Source: Phycisphaerales bacterium (GTDB taxonomy: Bacteria; Planctomycetota; Phycisphaerae; Phycisphaerales; UBA1924). From it: a DNA stretch of 64,000 nucleotides. The notes beneath the pieces were generated by a model. It was not told the DNA's origin, did no database searches, and saw only the letters and a program-made list of their open reading frames with translations. The stretch is from contig JADLFE010000035.1 in NCBI GenBank assembly GCA_020845755.1, positions 33,351 to 97,350 of the forward strand, given 5' to 3'. The position numbers were made by a program, and so were the translations under genes. Below, piece after piece: positions 9,888 to 17,969 of the stretch (position 1 is the first letter of the stretch; each line of letters opens with the position of its first letter).

Positions 9888-10567
9888 GCACCCTCCTTCC
9901 AGCCCGTCGCCGGCCCATCGGGGATGCAGATCACGCGCCGCCGATCGGGCGGCTCGATGTCCAGATCCTGCGTCGTGTCTTCCACGTCGCGCTCCCCGCG
10001 CCCGGCGGTCCAGATCGCAACCTCAACCGCGACAGGAAGCCCATGGCGATCGCTCGAAAACGACGACGACCACGACGTGCCGTTGTAATAGCGGAATCGC
10101 ACGCGAGAAACTGCCTCCCCGATCGTTTCGGCACTGGGCGAACGGGGATCGTGCTGATCGCGTCGTGCGACGCTGATGCGCCCGCCGCCAAAGTCGTAGC
10201 GGGAATAGATCCCGTCGCTCGCGGTGCCGCCCGACACGCCGCGCGTGAAGATCGAGATCGAATGCCCGTCGCCCCTGACGCCCGGCGAGCCATCGGGCGC
10301 CATCGCCGCCGACGCGAAGAGATCCGACTCCACCGAATCCAGCAGCAACTCCACGCCACGATCTCGCGTCATTGCATCGATGACGCGTTCGCGCCGATCC
10401 GACAGATCCGCGATGAACGCAAAGATCAGCGACGCCAGCACGATGAGCAGCGCCAGCGCCAGGATGGCCTCAAACAGTGTGAAGCCGCCCGGGCGACGCA
10501 CCTGCCACGGACCTGGCTTCAGGTCCGTGCTGGCGCACTCGTGCCGAGATGCGACGAAGGGGCTCAT
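9884..10567 (-). CDS. gspJ: GspJ-like pseudopilin
   Basis: 227 aa. The prepilin cleavage motif is RRPGGFTLFEAILALALL (cleavage after Gly28, Glu at +5), followed by the usual hydrophobic helix. The leader is long (28 residues), so the true start could be internal, but the first ATG overlaps the gspI stop as ATGA, which supports this start. The length fits GspJ (about 200-240 aa). The predicted product is a minor pseudopilin of the tip complex. Confidence 0.78.
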   Translation of the reverse strand: MSPFVASRHECASTDLKPGPWQVRRPGGFTLFEAILALALLIVLASLIFAFIADLSDRRERVIDAMTRDRGVELLLDSVESDLFASAAMAPDGSPGVRGDGHSISIFTRGVSGGTASDGIYSRYDFGGGRISVARRDQHDPRSPSAETIGEAVSRVRFRYYNGTSWSSSFSSDRHGLPVAVEVAIWTAGRGERDVEDTTQDLDIEPPDRRRVICIPDGPATGWKEGA

Positions 10568-11022
10568 CGCTCCCTCCCCGCCGCGTCACGCCCGACCGAG
10601 TCCGGCGCGCTCTGCCCCAGTCGCACGAGTTGATGCAGCGTGAACGACGCCGGCGGCAACGTGGGATCCTCCCGCTTCGCCGTCACCGAAACCTTGGTCA
10701 GCCCCGGGAATTGCGACGACTCGGTCGTGATCTCGATCCGCCATGCGCCGGTCGGCGGCGCATCATCGAATCCCGTCGGCGCGTCCGGATCGTCGCTCGG
10801 CCAGTCGGGCACCGGTCCATTGAGGGACTCGGGCGTCGCCAGCCCCGATTCGATCCTCGCCAGCGCCGACTGCGCCAGGTCCGCGGCCACATGCTGGTCC
10901 CGCGCCTGACGCAGCGAGTCCTGCGCACGACGCACGATCGATGAGATCGTGATCGCCGCGGCGACAAAGATCGCGACCGACAGCAGGAGTTCGAGCAGGA
11001 GCTGCCCACGCCGCACGCTCAC
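10564..11022 (-). CDS. gspI: GspI-like pseudopilin
   Basis: 152 aa, GTG start overlapping the stop of the upstream gspH-like gene (GTGA). The leader is only six residues and ends MSVRRG, followed by QLLLELLLSVAIFV with Glu at +5, a canonical prepilin peptidase site. Size and position between H and J fit GspI, which initiates the pseudopilus tip in known systems. The identification rests mainly on the N-terminus, length and gene order. Confidence 0.72.
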   Translation of the reverse strand: MSVRRGQLLLELLLSVAIFVAAAITISSIVRRAQDSLRQARDQHVAADLAQSALARIESGLATPESLNGPVPDWPSDDPDAPTGFDDAPPTGAWRIEITTESSQFPGLTKVSVTAKREDPTLPPASFTLHQLVRLGQSAPDSVGRDAAGRER

Positions 11023-11783
11023 GAGCCACCTCCCGCCGGGGACGGACGTCCCGATGCGCCGCCCGATATGACACCTTCCGCTTCGTGGCCTGCAGACGCC
11101 CCGTCCGACGACGCGGGATCGAATTCAGACGCCTTCTCCTCCGCTGACGTCGTATCGATCGTGCGAACACGAACGCTCGACGTCCACTCGCTGAGCACGA
11201 AGCGCGTGCGCCGCGTGGGAGACGTCACCAGGTCAAACTGACCACCGGCGCAGCGACCGTCGGGGAACGCGAGCGTGAGCGTCGTACGTGCCCCCGCCCG
11301 CGGCGCAGTAACCTCCTCGCTGGGAAGCGCGCCGAACGCCCGTGATTCCGAGCCGCCGCTGGGCGGCGCCGGCTCCGCGGCCCGCGCACCCGCGCTCGTC
11401 ACCGTCATGCCCGCCGGAAGGTCGATCGAAAACAGTTCGCGCACCACACCCGACTCGTCGTCGCCCGTTTCCACGCGCGAACCGACAAGCCTGACATGAT
11501 CTGTCTCCGCGACCGCCGCGAGCAAGATAGGGACTCCTCTCCATTGCGACTCGCTGCTGGCCCTCGAGCACGCGGCCTTGGCGATCTCCACCGCCTCGCG
11601 CTCCGCACGTCCGCGCGTGCGCTCAAGCATCGATGGAAGCACCAGCGCCGCGATCGCAACAAGGATCGCGATCGCGATCACGACCTCGATCAGCGAGAAC
11701 GCGCGGCGTCCGCCGTCGGCGCCGCCGCGGCATTGTGATCGTGTGTTGGATCGAAGGGGAAGCACGACGCGTCCCCCGCGCAC
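11019..11783 (-). CDS. gspH: GspH-like pseudopilin
   Basis: About 254 aa from the GTG at 11783, which lies just after the gspG stop. A longer reading frame exists upstream but would overlap gspG by about 140 bases, so I reject it. A second GTG at 11768 is also possible. The prepilin motif is GGRRAFSLIEVVIAIAILV, with Ala rather than the usual Gly at -1 and Glu at +5. The body is long for GspH and has a Ser/Pro/Gly-rich end. It sits between gspG and gspI, the usual place for gspH. Confidence 0.65.
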   Translation of the reverse strand: MRGGRVVLPLRSNTRSQCRGGADGGRRAFSLIEVVIAIAILVAIAALVLPSMLERTRGRAEREAVEIAKAACSRASSESQWRGVPILLAAVAETDHVRLVGSRVETGDDESGVVRELFSIDLPAGMTVTSAGARAAEPAPPSGGSESRAFGALPSEEVTAPRAGARTTLTLAFPDGRCAGGQFDLVTSPTRRTRFVLSEWTSSVRVRTIDTTSAEEKASEFDPASSDGASAGHEAEGVISGGASGRPSPAGGGS

Positions 11784-11790
11784 GAGGGCG

Positions 11791-12300
11791 TCAGCCGCCC
11801 GTCGTGCTCGAGCCTCCGGTGCTGGACGGCGTGCCGGAATCGGTCGGGGTGCCTTCGCCCTCGTCCGTCCAATTCTTGATGTCGTCCTCGGTCCCTTCCT
11901 GCTTGTCCGGGCCGTTGGACCACAGGTCAAACTTTGTTTCGTCGCCGTGCTCGCTCACCGAGCGATAGCCCCAGGGCGTGCCCCACTTGTCGTTCGGGAT
12001 CGGGGACTTCAACTCCGCGGCCCACTTGGTCGCATCTGCATCGGCCGACAGCGTGTCCTTGGCCCACAGCACCGCGAGGCCCTCCTCGTCAGTCGGCCAG
12101 CGGTCGTACTTGAGATGGAACCCTTCCAACGCGTTCTCGATGCTCTTGATCTGCACCTTCGCCAAGTCCTTGTCCGCGTCTTTCTTGCGCGAAAGCACCG
12201 AGAGCCCGACCAGGCCGCCGATCGCGACGATGATCGCGATCACGATCATGACCTCGAACAGCGTGAACGCTGAACGGGCGTACTTCGACTTCAACTCCAT
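11791..12300 (-). CDS. gspG: GspG-like major pseudopilin
   Basis: 169 aa, with the ATG at 12300 chosen because an AGGAAG ribosome site lies 8 bases upstream and the prepilin motif is then at the normal distance (leader MELKSKYARSA, then FTLFEVMIVIAIIV). The residue before the cleavage site is Ala, not Gly. The C-terminal half is classic GspG: YDRWPTDEEGLAVLW, NDKWGTPWGY and the calcium-binding loop SNGPDKQEGTEDDIKNW. A Gly/Ser/Thr-rich tail of about 20 residues follows. It would be the main shaft subunit of the pseudopilus and is the first gene after a candidate promoter. Confidence 0.88.
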   Translation of the reverse strand: MELKSKYARSAFTLFEVMIVIAIIVAIGGLVGLSVLSRKKDADKDLAKVQIKSIENALEGFHLKYDRWPTDEEGLAVLWAKDTLSADADATKWAAELKSPIPNDKWGTPWGYRSVSEHGDETKFDLWSNGPDKQEGTEDDIKNWTDEGEGTPTDSGTPSSTGGSSTTGG

Positions 12301-12391
12301 TCGACTGCTTCCTTTCCGGCCCGAGACCTCTCGGCCCCGGGGCCACAAACTCGAGCGACGGCGGCATCCTGCCCCCCATCGCCACGCTGTC

Positions 12392-12420
12392 AGACTAGCA
12401 GACCGGCGAATCGCCGCCAA
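12392..12420 (-). promoter_or_regulatory. Candidate sigma70-type promoter of gspG
   Basis: Read on the minus strand, TTGGCG (12420-12415) and TAGTCT (12397-12392) are separated by exactly 17 bp. The -10 element lies about 92 bases before the gspG ATG. The -35 matches consensus at 4 of 6 positions and the -10 at 3 of 6, so this is suggestive only. Confidence 0.35.
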
Positions 12421-12432
12421 GTTGCGGCGGCG

Positions 12433-12491
12433 CATCACCGCGATTTTGCAAACGCCGGCATGACATACCACGAACATCACCGCGATTTTGC
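12433..12491. repeat. 17-bp direct repeat pair upstream of gspG promoter
   Basis: CATCACCGCGATTTTGC occurs perfectly at 12433-12449 and again at 12475-12491, a 42-bp period (close to four helical turns). The second copy begins with CATCACCG, which is mirrored by CGGTGATG 18 bases after it, forming an 8-bp inverted repeat. Both copies lie just upstream of the candidate -35 box, where an activator would bind. Confidence 0.6.
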
Positions 12492-12666
12492 GCACCAATA
12501 CGGTGATGCGCGTGGAAAACACGATGTTGGTTCGCGTGTCCGAAGAGAAAAAATCAGAACTGAAACGCGATCGTGTGGTTGGAATTCACGCACATTTGCG
12601 GGAGTCGCCCCATCGAATGGGTGATTCAACCGGAGCGAATGTTCGCGCACCGGCGACGCGCCTCCA

Positions 12667-13848
12667 TCACTTGCCAAGTTTGGTCATCGGGAGAATCAAC
12701 GCCACCGCCACCGTCGCGACCAGGCCCGCCATCACCAAGAGCAGCGACGGCTCGATCAGTTTCACCAGCGAAGTGAGCAGCCGATCGACTCGCTTCTCGA
12801 TCGTCTCGGCGATCGTGATGAGCACATGATCGAGGTTGTTGGCTGACTCGCCCACCGAGATCATCTCGATGATGTCGTCGTCGAACAAGCCGCTCTCACC
12901 CATCGGGGGCGCCAAGGGACGCCCGGAGCGAACTGCCTCGGCGGCGTTCTCGATGGCACGCACCATCAGGCGGTTGCCCGCGGTTTCCTTGGCGATCTGC
13001 ATGGCGGCCAGAAGCGGCACTCCGTTGTCCAGCATCGTGCCGAGCATGCGGCAGAACCGTGCGGCGGCGAGCGATCGGGTGAGCGGACCGACGAGCGGCG
13101 CGAAGGTGCGCCAGTACTCGATCTTGTCGCGAACCACGGGTCGCGTCAGCAGCCAGCGCACGCCGAAGATCGCCGCCGCCGCCCCGACCAGCGTCCAGAC
13201 CCACCAGCGCGACACCAGATCGCTCATGGCCAGAACAATCTTGGTGACAGCGGGAAGATCGGGCACCGACTCAAACAGCACACGGAACTGTGGCACGAAC
13301 ACGACGAAGATCACCGTGAGCGCGATCGATCCGAGCGCCGCCAGCAACGCCGGGTAGATCAGGCTGCCGACCACCTTGCCGCGCAGTTCGGCCTGCGACG
13401 TCACCAATTGCCCGAGGCGTTCCACGACCTTCTCAAGGAACCCGCCGCGCTCGCCCGCGCGAACCATCGCGACATGAACGGACGGGAATACGCGCGGGCG
13501 TCGTGACATCGCCTCGGCAAGATCGCCGCCGTCGGCGACGGACTCTGCCAACTCGCGGAACGCCGCCGACATTGCCGGATCGCTCTTGCGTCCGCCCAGC
13601 AGTTTCAACGAACGCAGGAGCGGAACGCCCGCGCGGAGCAGGTCGGCCAGTTGCAGATACGTCTGGCCCAATCGCCGCGGCGATACGCCTTTGCCCCTTG
13701 CCGCGGACTGCTCGGCCTGTTCGATCGTGATCGGAAGGAGCCGACGGCCTTCCAGTTCCGACAGCACCGCCTGCTCGCTCGCGCCGGCGAGTTCACCCCG
13801 GATGCGCTTGCCCCCGGCGTCGATGGCGATGTATCGGAACGTGGCCAC
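12667..13848 (-). CDS. gspF: GspF-like inner-membrane platform protein
   Basis: 393 aa, the normal length for GspF/PilC. It opens FRYIAIDAGGKRIRGEL, the standard GspF start, and contains two copies of the T2SSF four-helix domain (about 65-190 and 268-390) with three membrane segments (about 165-190, 215-235, 370-390). The second copy has RFCRMLGTMLDNGVPLLAAM. GspF anchors the assembly ATPase. The start is a GTG with no visible ribosome site; a TAAACT element lies only about 7 bases upstream, so a near-leaderless message is possible. The gap of 366 bp to gspG suggests that gspG has its own promoter. Confidence 0.88.
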   Translation of the reverse strand: MATFRYIAIDAGGKRIRGELAGASEQAVLSELEGRRLLPITIEQAEQSAARGKGVSPRRLGQTYLQLADLLRAGVPLLRSLKLLGGRKSDPAMSAAFRELAESVADGGDLAEAMSRRPRVFPSVHVAMVRAGERGGFLEKVVERLGQLVTSQAELRGKVVGSLIYPALLAALGSIALTVIFVVFVPQFRVLFESVPDLPAVTKIVLAMSDLVSRWWVWTLVGAAAAIFGVRWLLTRPVVRDKIEYWRTFAPLVGPLTRSLAAARFCRMLGTMLDNGVPLLAAMQIAKETAGNRLMVRAIENAAEAVRSGRPLAPPMGESGLFDDDIIEMISVGESANNLDHVLITIAETIEKRVDRLLTSLVKLIEPSLLLVMAGLVATVAVALILPMTKLGK

Positions 13849-13983
13849 GGGAAGAGTTTAGCGAAGTGAGGAAGACAGGGAGTCGGCGAGACAGCAAGGC
13901 GGCGAACAGGGACAAAGCGGAAGTCACCGAGTGATCGGGTGAGCGAAAAACCAAGAATCGATCCTCGCCTCCTCGCGCCTCCC

Positions 13984-16107
13984 CTATGGCCTGGCGATTC
14001 CGTCGATCATCGCCGACAGATCCGCGATTACGTGCTCGTACTCGCCGATCGCGTGATTGAACCCCTCAAGGTCCCTGTCGCTCAGCGCTCGGCGCAGTTC
14101 CGGGAGCATCCACGCGGCGTAGCCCGAATCGCGATCCGGGGCGGCGTACAGGTTCTTGAACCAGCCGCGCCCCGTAAGGCCGCCGTCGCGTTTCCACGCC
14201 CGATCGCAGGCCATCATCGCGCGATTCGCGTTCTCAATCGCTCTCACATCCGTGAGCGCCACCAGCCGCGTCTTGGCCGCCTCGCCGATGGGTGTGAGCG
14301 CGTTGCACTTCTCGATCATCGCCTCAACGCGCTCCACCGACGCATGCCACTCGACGTCCATCTTCGCCGCGTCGTCGCGGATCGCGCCGAGCAGCCGCGC
14401 CGTCTCGCTCCCGTAGCGCCAGGGTTCGAGGGGCACCAGCGCCGGCCCACCGGCGATCGCCGCCGCCGTCGCCGCCATCCGCGTCACCATCAACGCCGGC
14501 TCGTAGTCCTCTCCCACCACCTTGCGGTACCACGCGCGCGTGTCATAGATCGAGTGATACGAAGTGCCCGCCGCACCGCCCGCGCCAAACGCGGCGCTCG
14601 GCACCATCGCGTGGCACAAGAATCCGACGTGGTCCGACCCGCCGCCCAGGTCGCCGAACCCGCCGCCGCCCGCCTTCCACGCGTCGAACACCGTCCGCGC
14701 CGCCTCGCGCGCCTGCGGCACGCGCTTCATCGCTTCCTCGACAATCCCCTGGACCGACGGCGACGCGGCGCTGCCGAAACTCGGGCCCATCGACGCCATG
14801 TCGAGGTTGATGTACATCACGCCGTCGCGCTCGAGCTTCTCGCGCCGGCTCTCCACATACTCGCTGGAGCCGATGATGCCCATCTCTTCCGCGCCCCACG
14901 CGGCAAACACGATCGACCGAGCCGGCTTCCACCCCTGCTCGCGCATCTGGGTGAGCGTTCGTGCCGCTTCGATCAGCGTGATGAGCCCGCACGTCGGGTC
15001 CGCTGCGCCATATCCCCACGCGTCGTGATGGCACCCGAGCACGATCGTCTCGTCGGGGAAGATCTCGCCGCGCATGGTCGCGACGACGTTGGCCGTCGGC
15101 GTGATTTCTCGCTTCTGCTCCACCGCGACGCGGACTTTCACCGCGCCGTTCCCATCGACGCGATAGGGCAAAGGAAGGCCTCCCTGCCAGCCCGTCGGCA
15201 CGGCCGCGCCGCGCATCCGCTTCATGATCTCGACCACGCCGTTCCACGCCATCGGCTGCACCGGGATCGCGGGCATGGCGACCGCGTCGATCGCGACGCG
15301 CGGAGCGTTCATGGTCGCCTCGACGCCCGGCGTCAGCGGATCGCCGATGTAGTCGAGCGTGAGCAGGCTCCCGCGTTCGATGCAGGTCTCATTCGCAAAG
15401 CCGCCCTCGGGATACATCAGCCCGCGCGCGTAGCCGGAATCGGCGGGGTCTGTATAGATGATGAGCGCGACCGCGCCCGCGGCCTGGGCGAACTTGGCCT
15501 TGTAGCCGCGGAAGTTCCCGCCATAACGCGCGATCACGACCTTGCCGCGCACGTCAATACCAAGCGATGCGAGTTGTTCATAGTCTTCTTTGCGCCCGTA
15601 GTTGGCGTAGACGACGTCGCCGGTCGCGTCGCCGCTCCCGCTATACCCGTTCCAGCCGAACGTGAGGGCGGTGTTGAGCGTGTCGGGGTCCTCGGCGAGC
15701 GACTTTTCCTTGAGTGGAAGTTCACCGCGCCCGCCGGGGATATCGGGCGCGATCACCTCGACCTTCGCGGAAATCGGCGTCGGGAGCAGCGGCCAGATGT
15801 CGTGGCGCTCCACCTCAAGTCCCAGGTCGCGGAACGTCGAGACGAGATTCTCGATGACGTGCTGATCGCCCTGCGACCCCGCGATGTGCGGCTCGGACGC
15901 GACCAGATCGTGCCACGAGCGCAGCCGGGCGGCGGCGGGAATTGACACGGTTCCCTCGATACCACCATGAGACGCGCCTGCCACACCGGCGGGTGCCTCT
16001 TGATCACGCGGCGCAGCGCCGAGCACAGCCCCGATCGCCGCGAAGCCGCCCGCGACAACCGCCGCGATACCGAGGACGCGAGGGATGACGCTCGCCACAC
16101 ACCTCAT
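13984..16107 (-). CDS. Secreted M28 (PSMA/glutamate carboxypeptidase II-like) metallopeptidase
   Basis: 707 aa. The start at 16107 overlaps the cstA stop (ATGA) and gives a clear signal peptide (about 1-32). The order is PA domain (about 120-290), M28 zinc peptidase (about 330-530), and a helical C-terminal domain like the transferrin-receptor dimerisation domain (about 590-705). Expected active-site residues are present: His360 in GCHHDAW, Asp370, Glu407/Glu408 in WGAEEMG, Asp436 in INLDMAS and His518 in YHSIYD. The family removes C-terminal acidic or other residues from peptides outside the cytoplasm. Coupling to cstA suggests a role in peptide use. Confidence 0.88.
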   Translation of the reverse strand: MRCVASVIPRVLGIAAVVAGGFAAIGAVLGAAPRDQEAPAGVAGASHGGIEGTVSIPAAARLRSWHDLVASEPHIAGSQGDQHVIENLVSTFRDLGLEVERHDIWPLLPTPISAKVEVIAPDIPGGRGELPLKEKSLAEDPDTLNTALTFGWNGYSGSGDATGDVVYANYGRKEDYEQLASLGIDVRGKVVIARYGGNFRGYKAKFAQAAGAVALIIYTDPADSGYARGLMYPEGGFANETCIERGSLLTLDYIGDPLTPGVEATMNAPRVAIDAVAMPAIPVQPMAWNGVVEIMKRMRGAAVPTGWQGGLPLPYRVDGNGAVKVRVAVEQKREITPTANVVATMRGEIFPDETIVLGCHHDAWGYGAADPTCGLITLIEAARTLTQMREQGWKPARSIVFAAWGAEEMGIIGSSEYVESRREKLERDGVMYINLDMASMGPSFGSAASPSVQGIVEEAMKRVPQAREAARTVFDAWKAGGGGFGDLGGGSDHVGFLCHAMVPSAAFGAGGAAGTSYHSIYDTRAWYRKVVGEDYEPALMVTRMAATAAAIAGGPALVPLEPWRYGSETARLLGAIRDDAAKMDVEWHASVERVEAMIEKCNALTPIGEAAKTRLVALTDVRAIENANRAMMACDRAWKRDGGLTGRGWFKNLYAAPDRDSGYAAWMLPELRRALSDRDLEGFNHAIGEYEHVIADLSAMIDGIARP

Positions 16108-17828
16108 GCCGCGGCCTCCGTGGCCCTTCCGCGTTTGACCGCAGCGAGGGCCTCGAGCACAAAGACGCACGCCAGCGCCAGAAGCGCGATCGCGACGCCG
16201 GCGTTCATGAGCGGAGCATCGACCTTCCAGCCCGACGCCGAGGCACCGCGATAGGCCGCCACGATCTGGACAATCAACGCCGTGACGGTCACGCTCATGA
16301 CCAGCACCATGGGGATCGCGACGTACCAGATGCGTTTGCGCTGCCGCCAAAGCCAGATTGTGATGCCTAGGAGCGTGAGCGACGCCAGCAGTTGGTTCGA
16401 CGTGCCGAAGAGCGTCCAGAACGTCCGCCACGAGCCCTTCTCGGCGGTCCAGAGGATGGCGAGCGGGATGCCCGCGGTGAGGACGCCCGCGACCACGCCG
16501 GCGCCGCGGCTCTTGAACCCCGTGAGTTCCTGGAGCAGGTACCGCCCCAGTCGCGTCGCGACGTCGAGCGTGTCAAACACGAACGTCGCGATCACCATCG
16601 TGCCGAAGGTCTTGGCGTAGATCATGTGCTGATCGCCGAAGATGGCGGCAAAGAACCGGGCCAGCCCCTCGCCATAGAGCACGCCCGGCACCGTCGCAAA
16701 GGACTTGGCCTTGTCGGGCGAGACGATCATCACGGTCGCAAGCGCGATGATCGCGACGAAGCCCTCCATGAGCATCGCGCCGAAGGCGATCGGAGTGCAG
16801 TGCGATTCCTTGCTGACCTGCTTGCTGGTGGTTCCGCCGCACACCAGGCCGTGGAACCCCGAGCACGCACCGCAGGCGATGGTGACGAAGAGGAAGGGAA
16901 ACATGAGTTGAGTCATGGACGCGGATTCACCGCCGGCAAACCATGTGAAGATGTTTGCGTCGCCCGGCGCGATCGCGGGCTGTTCAATCTTGAACCCCCC
17001 GAACAGCAGCCCAAACACGCCCAGGGCCAGCGAAACATACAGCACAAACCCGCCGAGATAGCCCCGCGGCTGCTGAAGCAGCCACAGCGGGAGCAGCGAC
17101 GCTATGAAGCAGTACCCGAGAATGCCGGCGTGCCAGACCTTGATGTCGTACACCATCGCGTTGGACATCTTCGTGCCCAGCCACACCATCGCGAACGTGC
17201 CGGGCACGAAGATCAGCGTCACCAGCCACATCGGCGGCTTGAGCTTCCACTGCACCAATCCCAGCACGACCGCCAGCGCCAGGTACAGGACGCTCGACGC
17301 CGCCACCGCCCCGCCGCGGTTGAAGTCGGCCTGGATCGCCTGGAGTTCCGGGTCATTGCCGATGAAGTTGAGCGCGGTGATATCGGCGAACGCGGTGATG
17401 ACATACAGCAGCGAGATCCAGATGAATGCGACGATCGCCAGATACGCGCGCCGCCCCAGGTTGTGCCGCGCGATATCGGCGATCGAGTGCGCCCCGTGGC
17501 GAACCGACGCGACCAGGGCCGAAAGATCGTGTACCGCGCCGATGAAGATCACCCCGATCACGATCCAGAGCACGCACGGCAGCCAGCCGAACGCCATGCA
17601 CGCCGCGATCGGGCCCACGATCGGCCCCGCCGCCGCGATCGCCGAGAAGTGCTGGCCCAGCAGGTAGAAAGGCTTGGTCGGGACGAAGTCCACGCCGTCG
17701 TTCTTGGCAACCGCGGGTGTCGTGCGCGTATCGTCGAGGCTGAACTGGCGTGCGATGAACCGCCCGTACACGACATAGCCGACCGCGAGGATCGCAAGGA
17801 TGGTCAGTGCCAGAACGGATAGGCTCAT
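16104..17828 (-). CDS. cstA: Carbon starvation protein CstA family transporter
   Basis: 574 aa with many hydrophobic segments throughout. The start at 17828 is chosen because AGGAG precedes it by 12 bases and the protein then begins with the first membrane helix (MSLSVLALTILAILAVGYVVYG). Family signatures are present, including GVDFVPTKPFYLLGQHFSAI, AAAGPIVGPI and HDLSALVASVRHGAHSIADI. CstA proteins import peptides or pyruvate during carbon limitation. The downstream M28 peptidase gene overlaps by four bases. The gene is divergent from psuG, with 141 bp between starts. Confidence 0.93.
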   Translation of the reverse strand: MSLSVLALTILAILAVGYVVYGRFIARQFSLDDTRTTPAVAKNDGVDFVPTKPFYLLGQHFSAIAAAGPIVGPIAACMAFGWLPCVLWIVIGVIFIGAVHDLSALVASVRHGAHSIADIARHNLGRRAYLAIVAFIWISLLYVITAFADITALNFIGNDPELQAIQADFNRGGAVAASSVLYLALAVVLGLVQWKLKPPMWLVTLIFVPGTFAMVWLGTKMSNAMVYDIKVWHAGILGYCFIASLLPLWLLQQPRGYLGGFVLYVSLALGVFGLLFGGFKIEQPAIAPGDANIFTWFAGGESASMTQLMFPFLFVTIACGACSGFHGLVCGGTTSKQVSKESHCTPIAFGAMLMEGFVAIIALATVMIVSPDKAKSFATVPGVLYGEGLARFFAAIFGDQHMIYAKTFGTMVIATFVFDTLDVATRLGRYLLQELTGFKSRGAGVVAGVLTAGIPLAILWTAEKGSWRTFWTLFGTSNQLLASLTLLGITIWLWRQRKRIWYVAIPMVLVMSVTVTALIVQIVAAYRGASASGWKVDAPLMNAGVAIALLALACVFVLEALAAVKRGRATEAAA

Positions 17829-17969
17829 GTGGGCGAGAATCTCCTGCGCGGCAGGGGCGGCGACCAAGGCCGGCCCGGCGTGCGGCGGCAGGATACCGGA
17901 AACTGGGATCGTTGAATACGCCCGATCGACGCCCCCGATCGCGCGGGCGGACGATGACGAAAGGACCTG

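Larger units (their letters stand above)
12301..12666. other. Non-coding region between gspF and gspG
   Basis: 366 bp without a supported gene. The minus-strand frame of gspG stays open to 12522, but the residues there resemble no family and the prepilin leader and ribosome site argue for the start at 12300. The region holds a candidate promoter (12392-12420) and a pair of direct repeats (12433-12491), both annotated separately. Confidence 0.7.

Noticed and set aside
11784..11930. Upstream start for the gspH-like gene
   Set aside because: It would overlap gspG by about 140 bases and add an Arg/Pro-rich leader that does not fit a prepilin.
12301..12522. N-terminal extension of gspG
   Set aside because: The frame is open, but the extension would put 74 residues before the prepilin cleavage site and overlaps the candidate promoter; the ATG at 12300 has a good ribosome site.
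13939..17822. Long plus-strand frames opposite the M28 peptidase and cstA genes
   Set aside because: Composition is antisense-like (Arg/His/Asp-rich), and both minus-strand genes have full active-site or family motifs.
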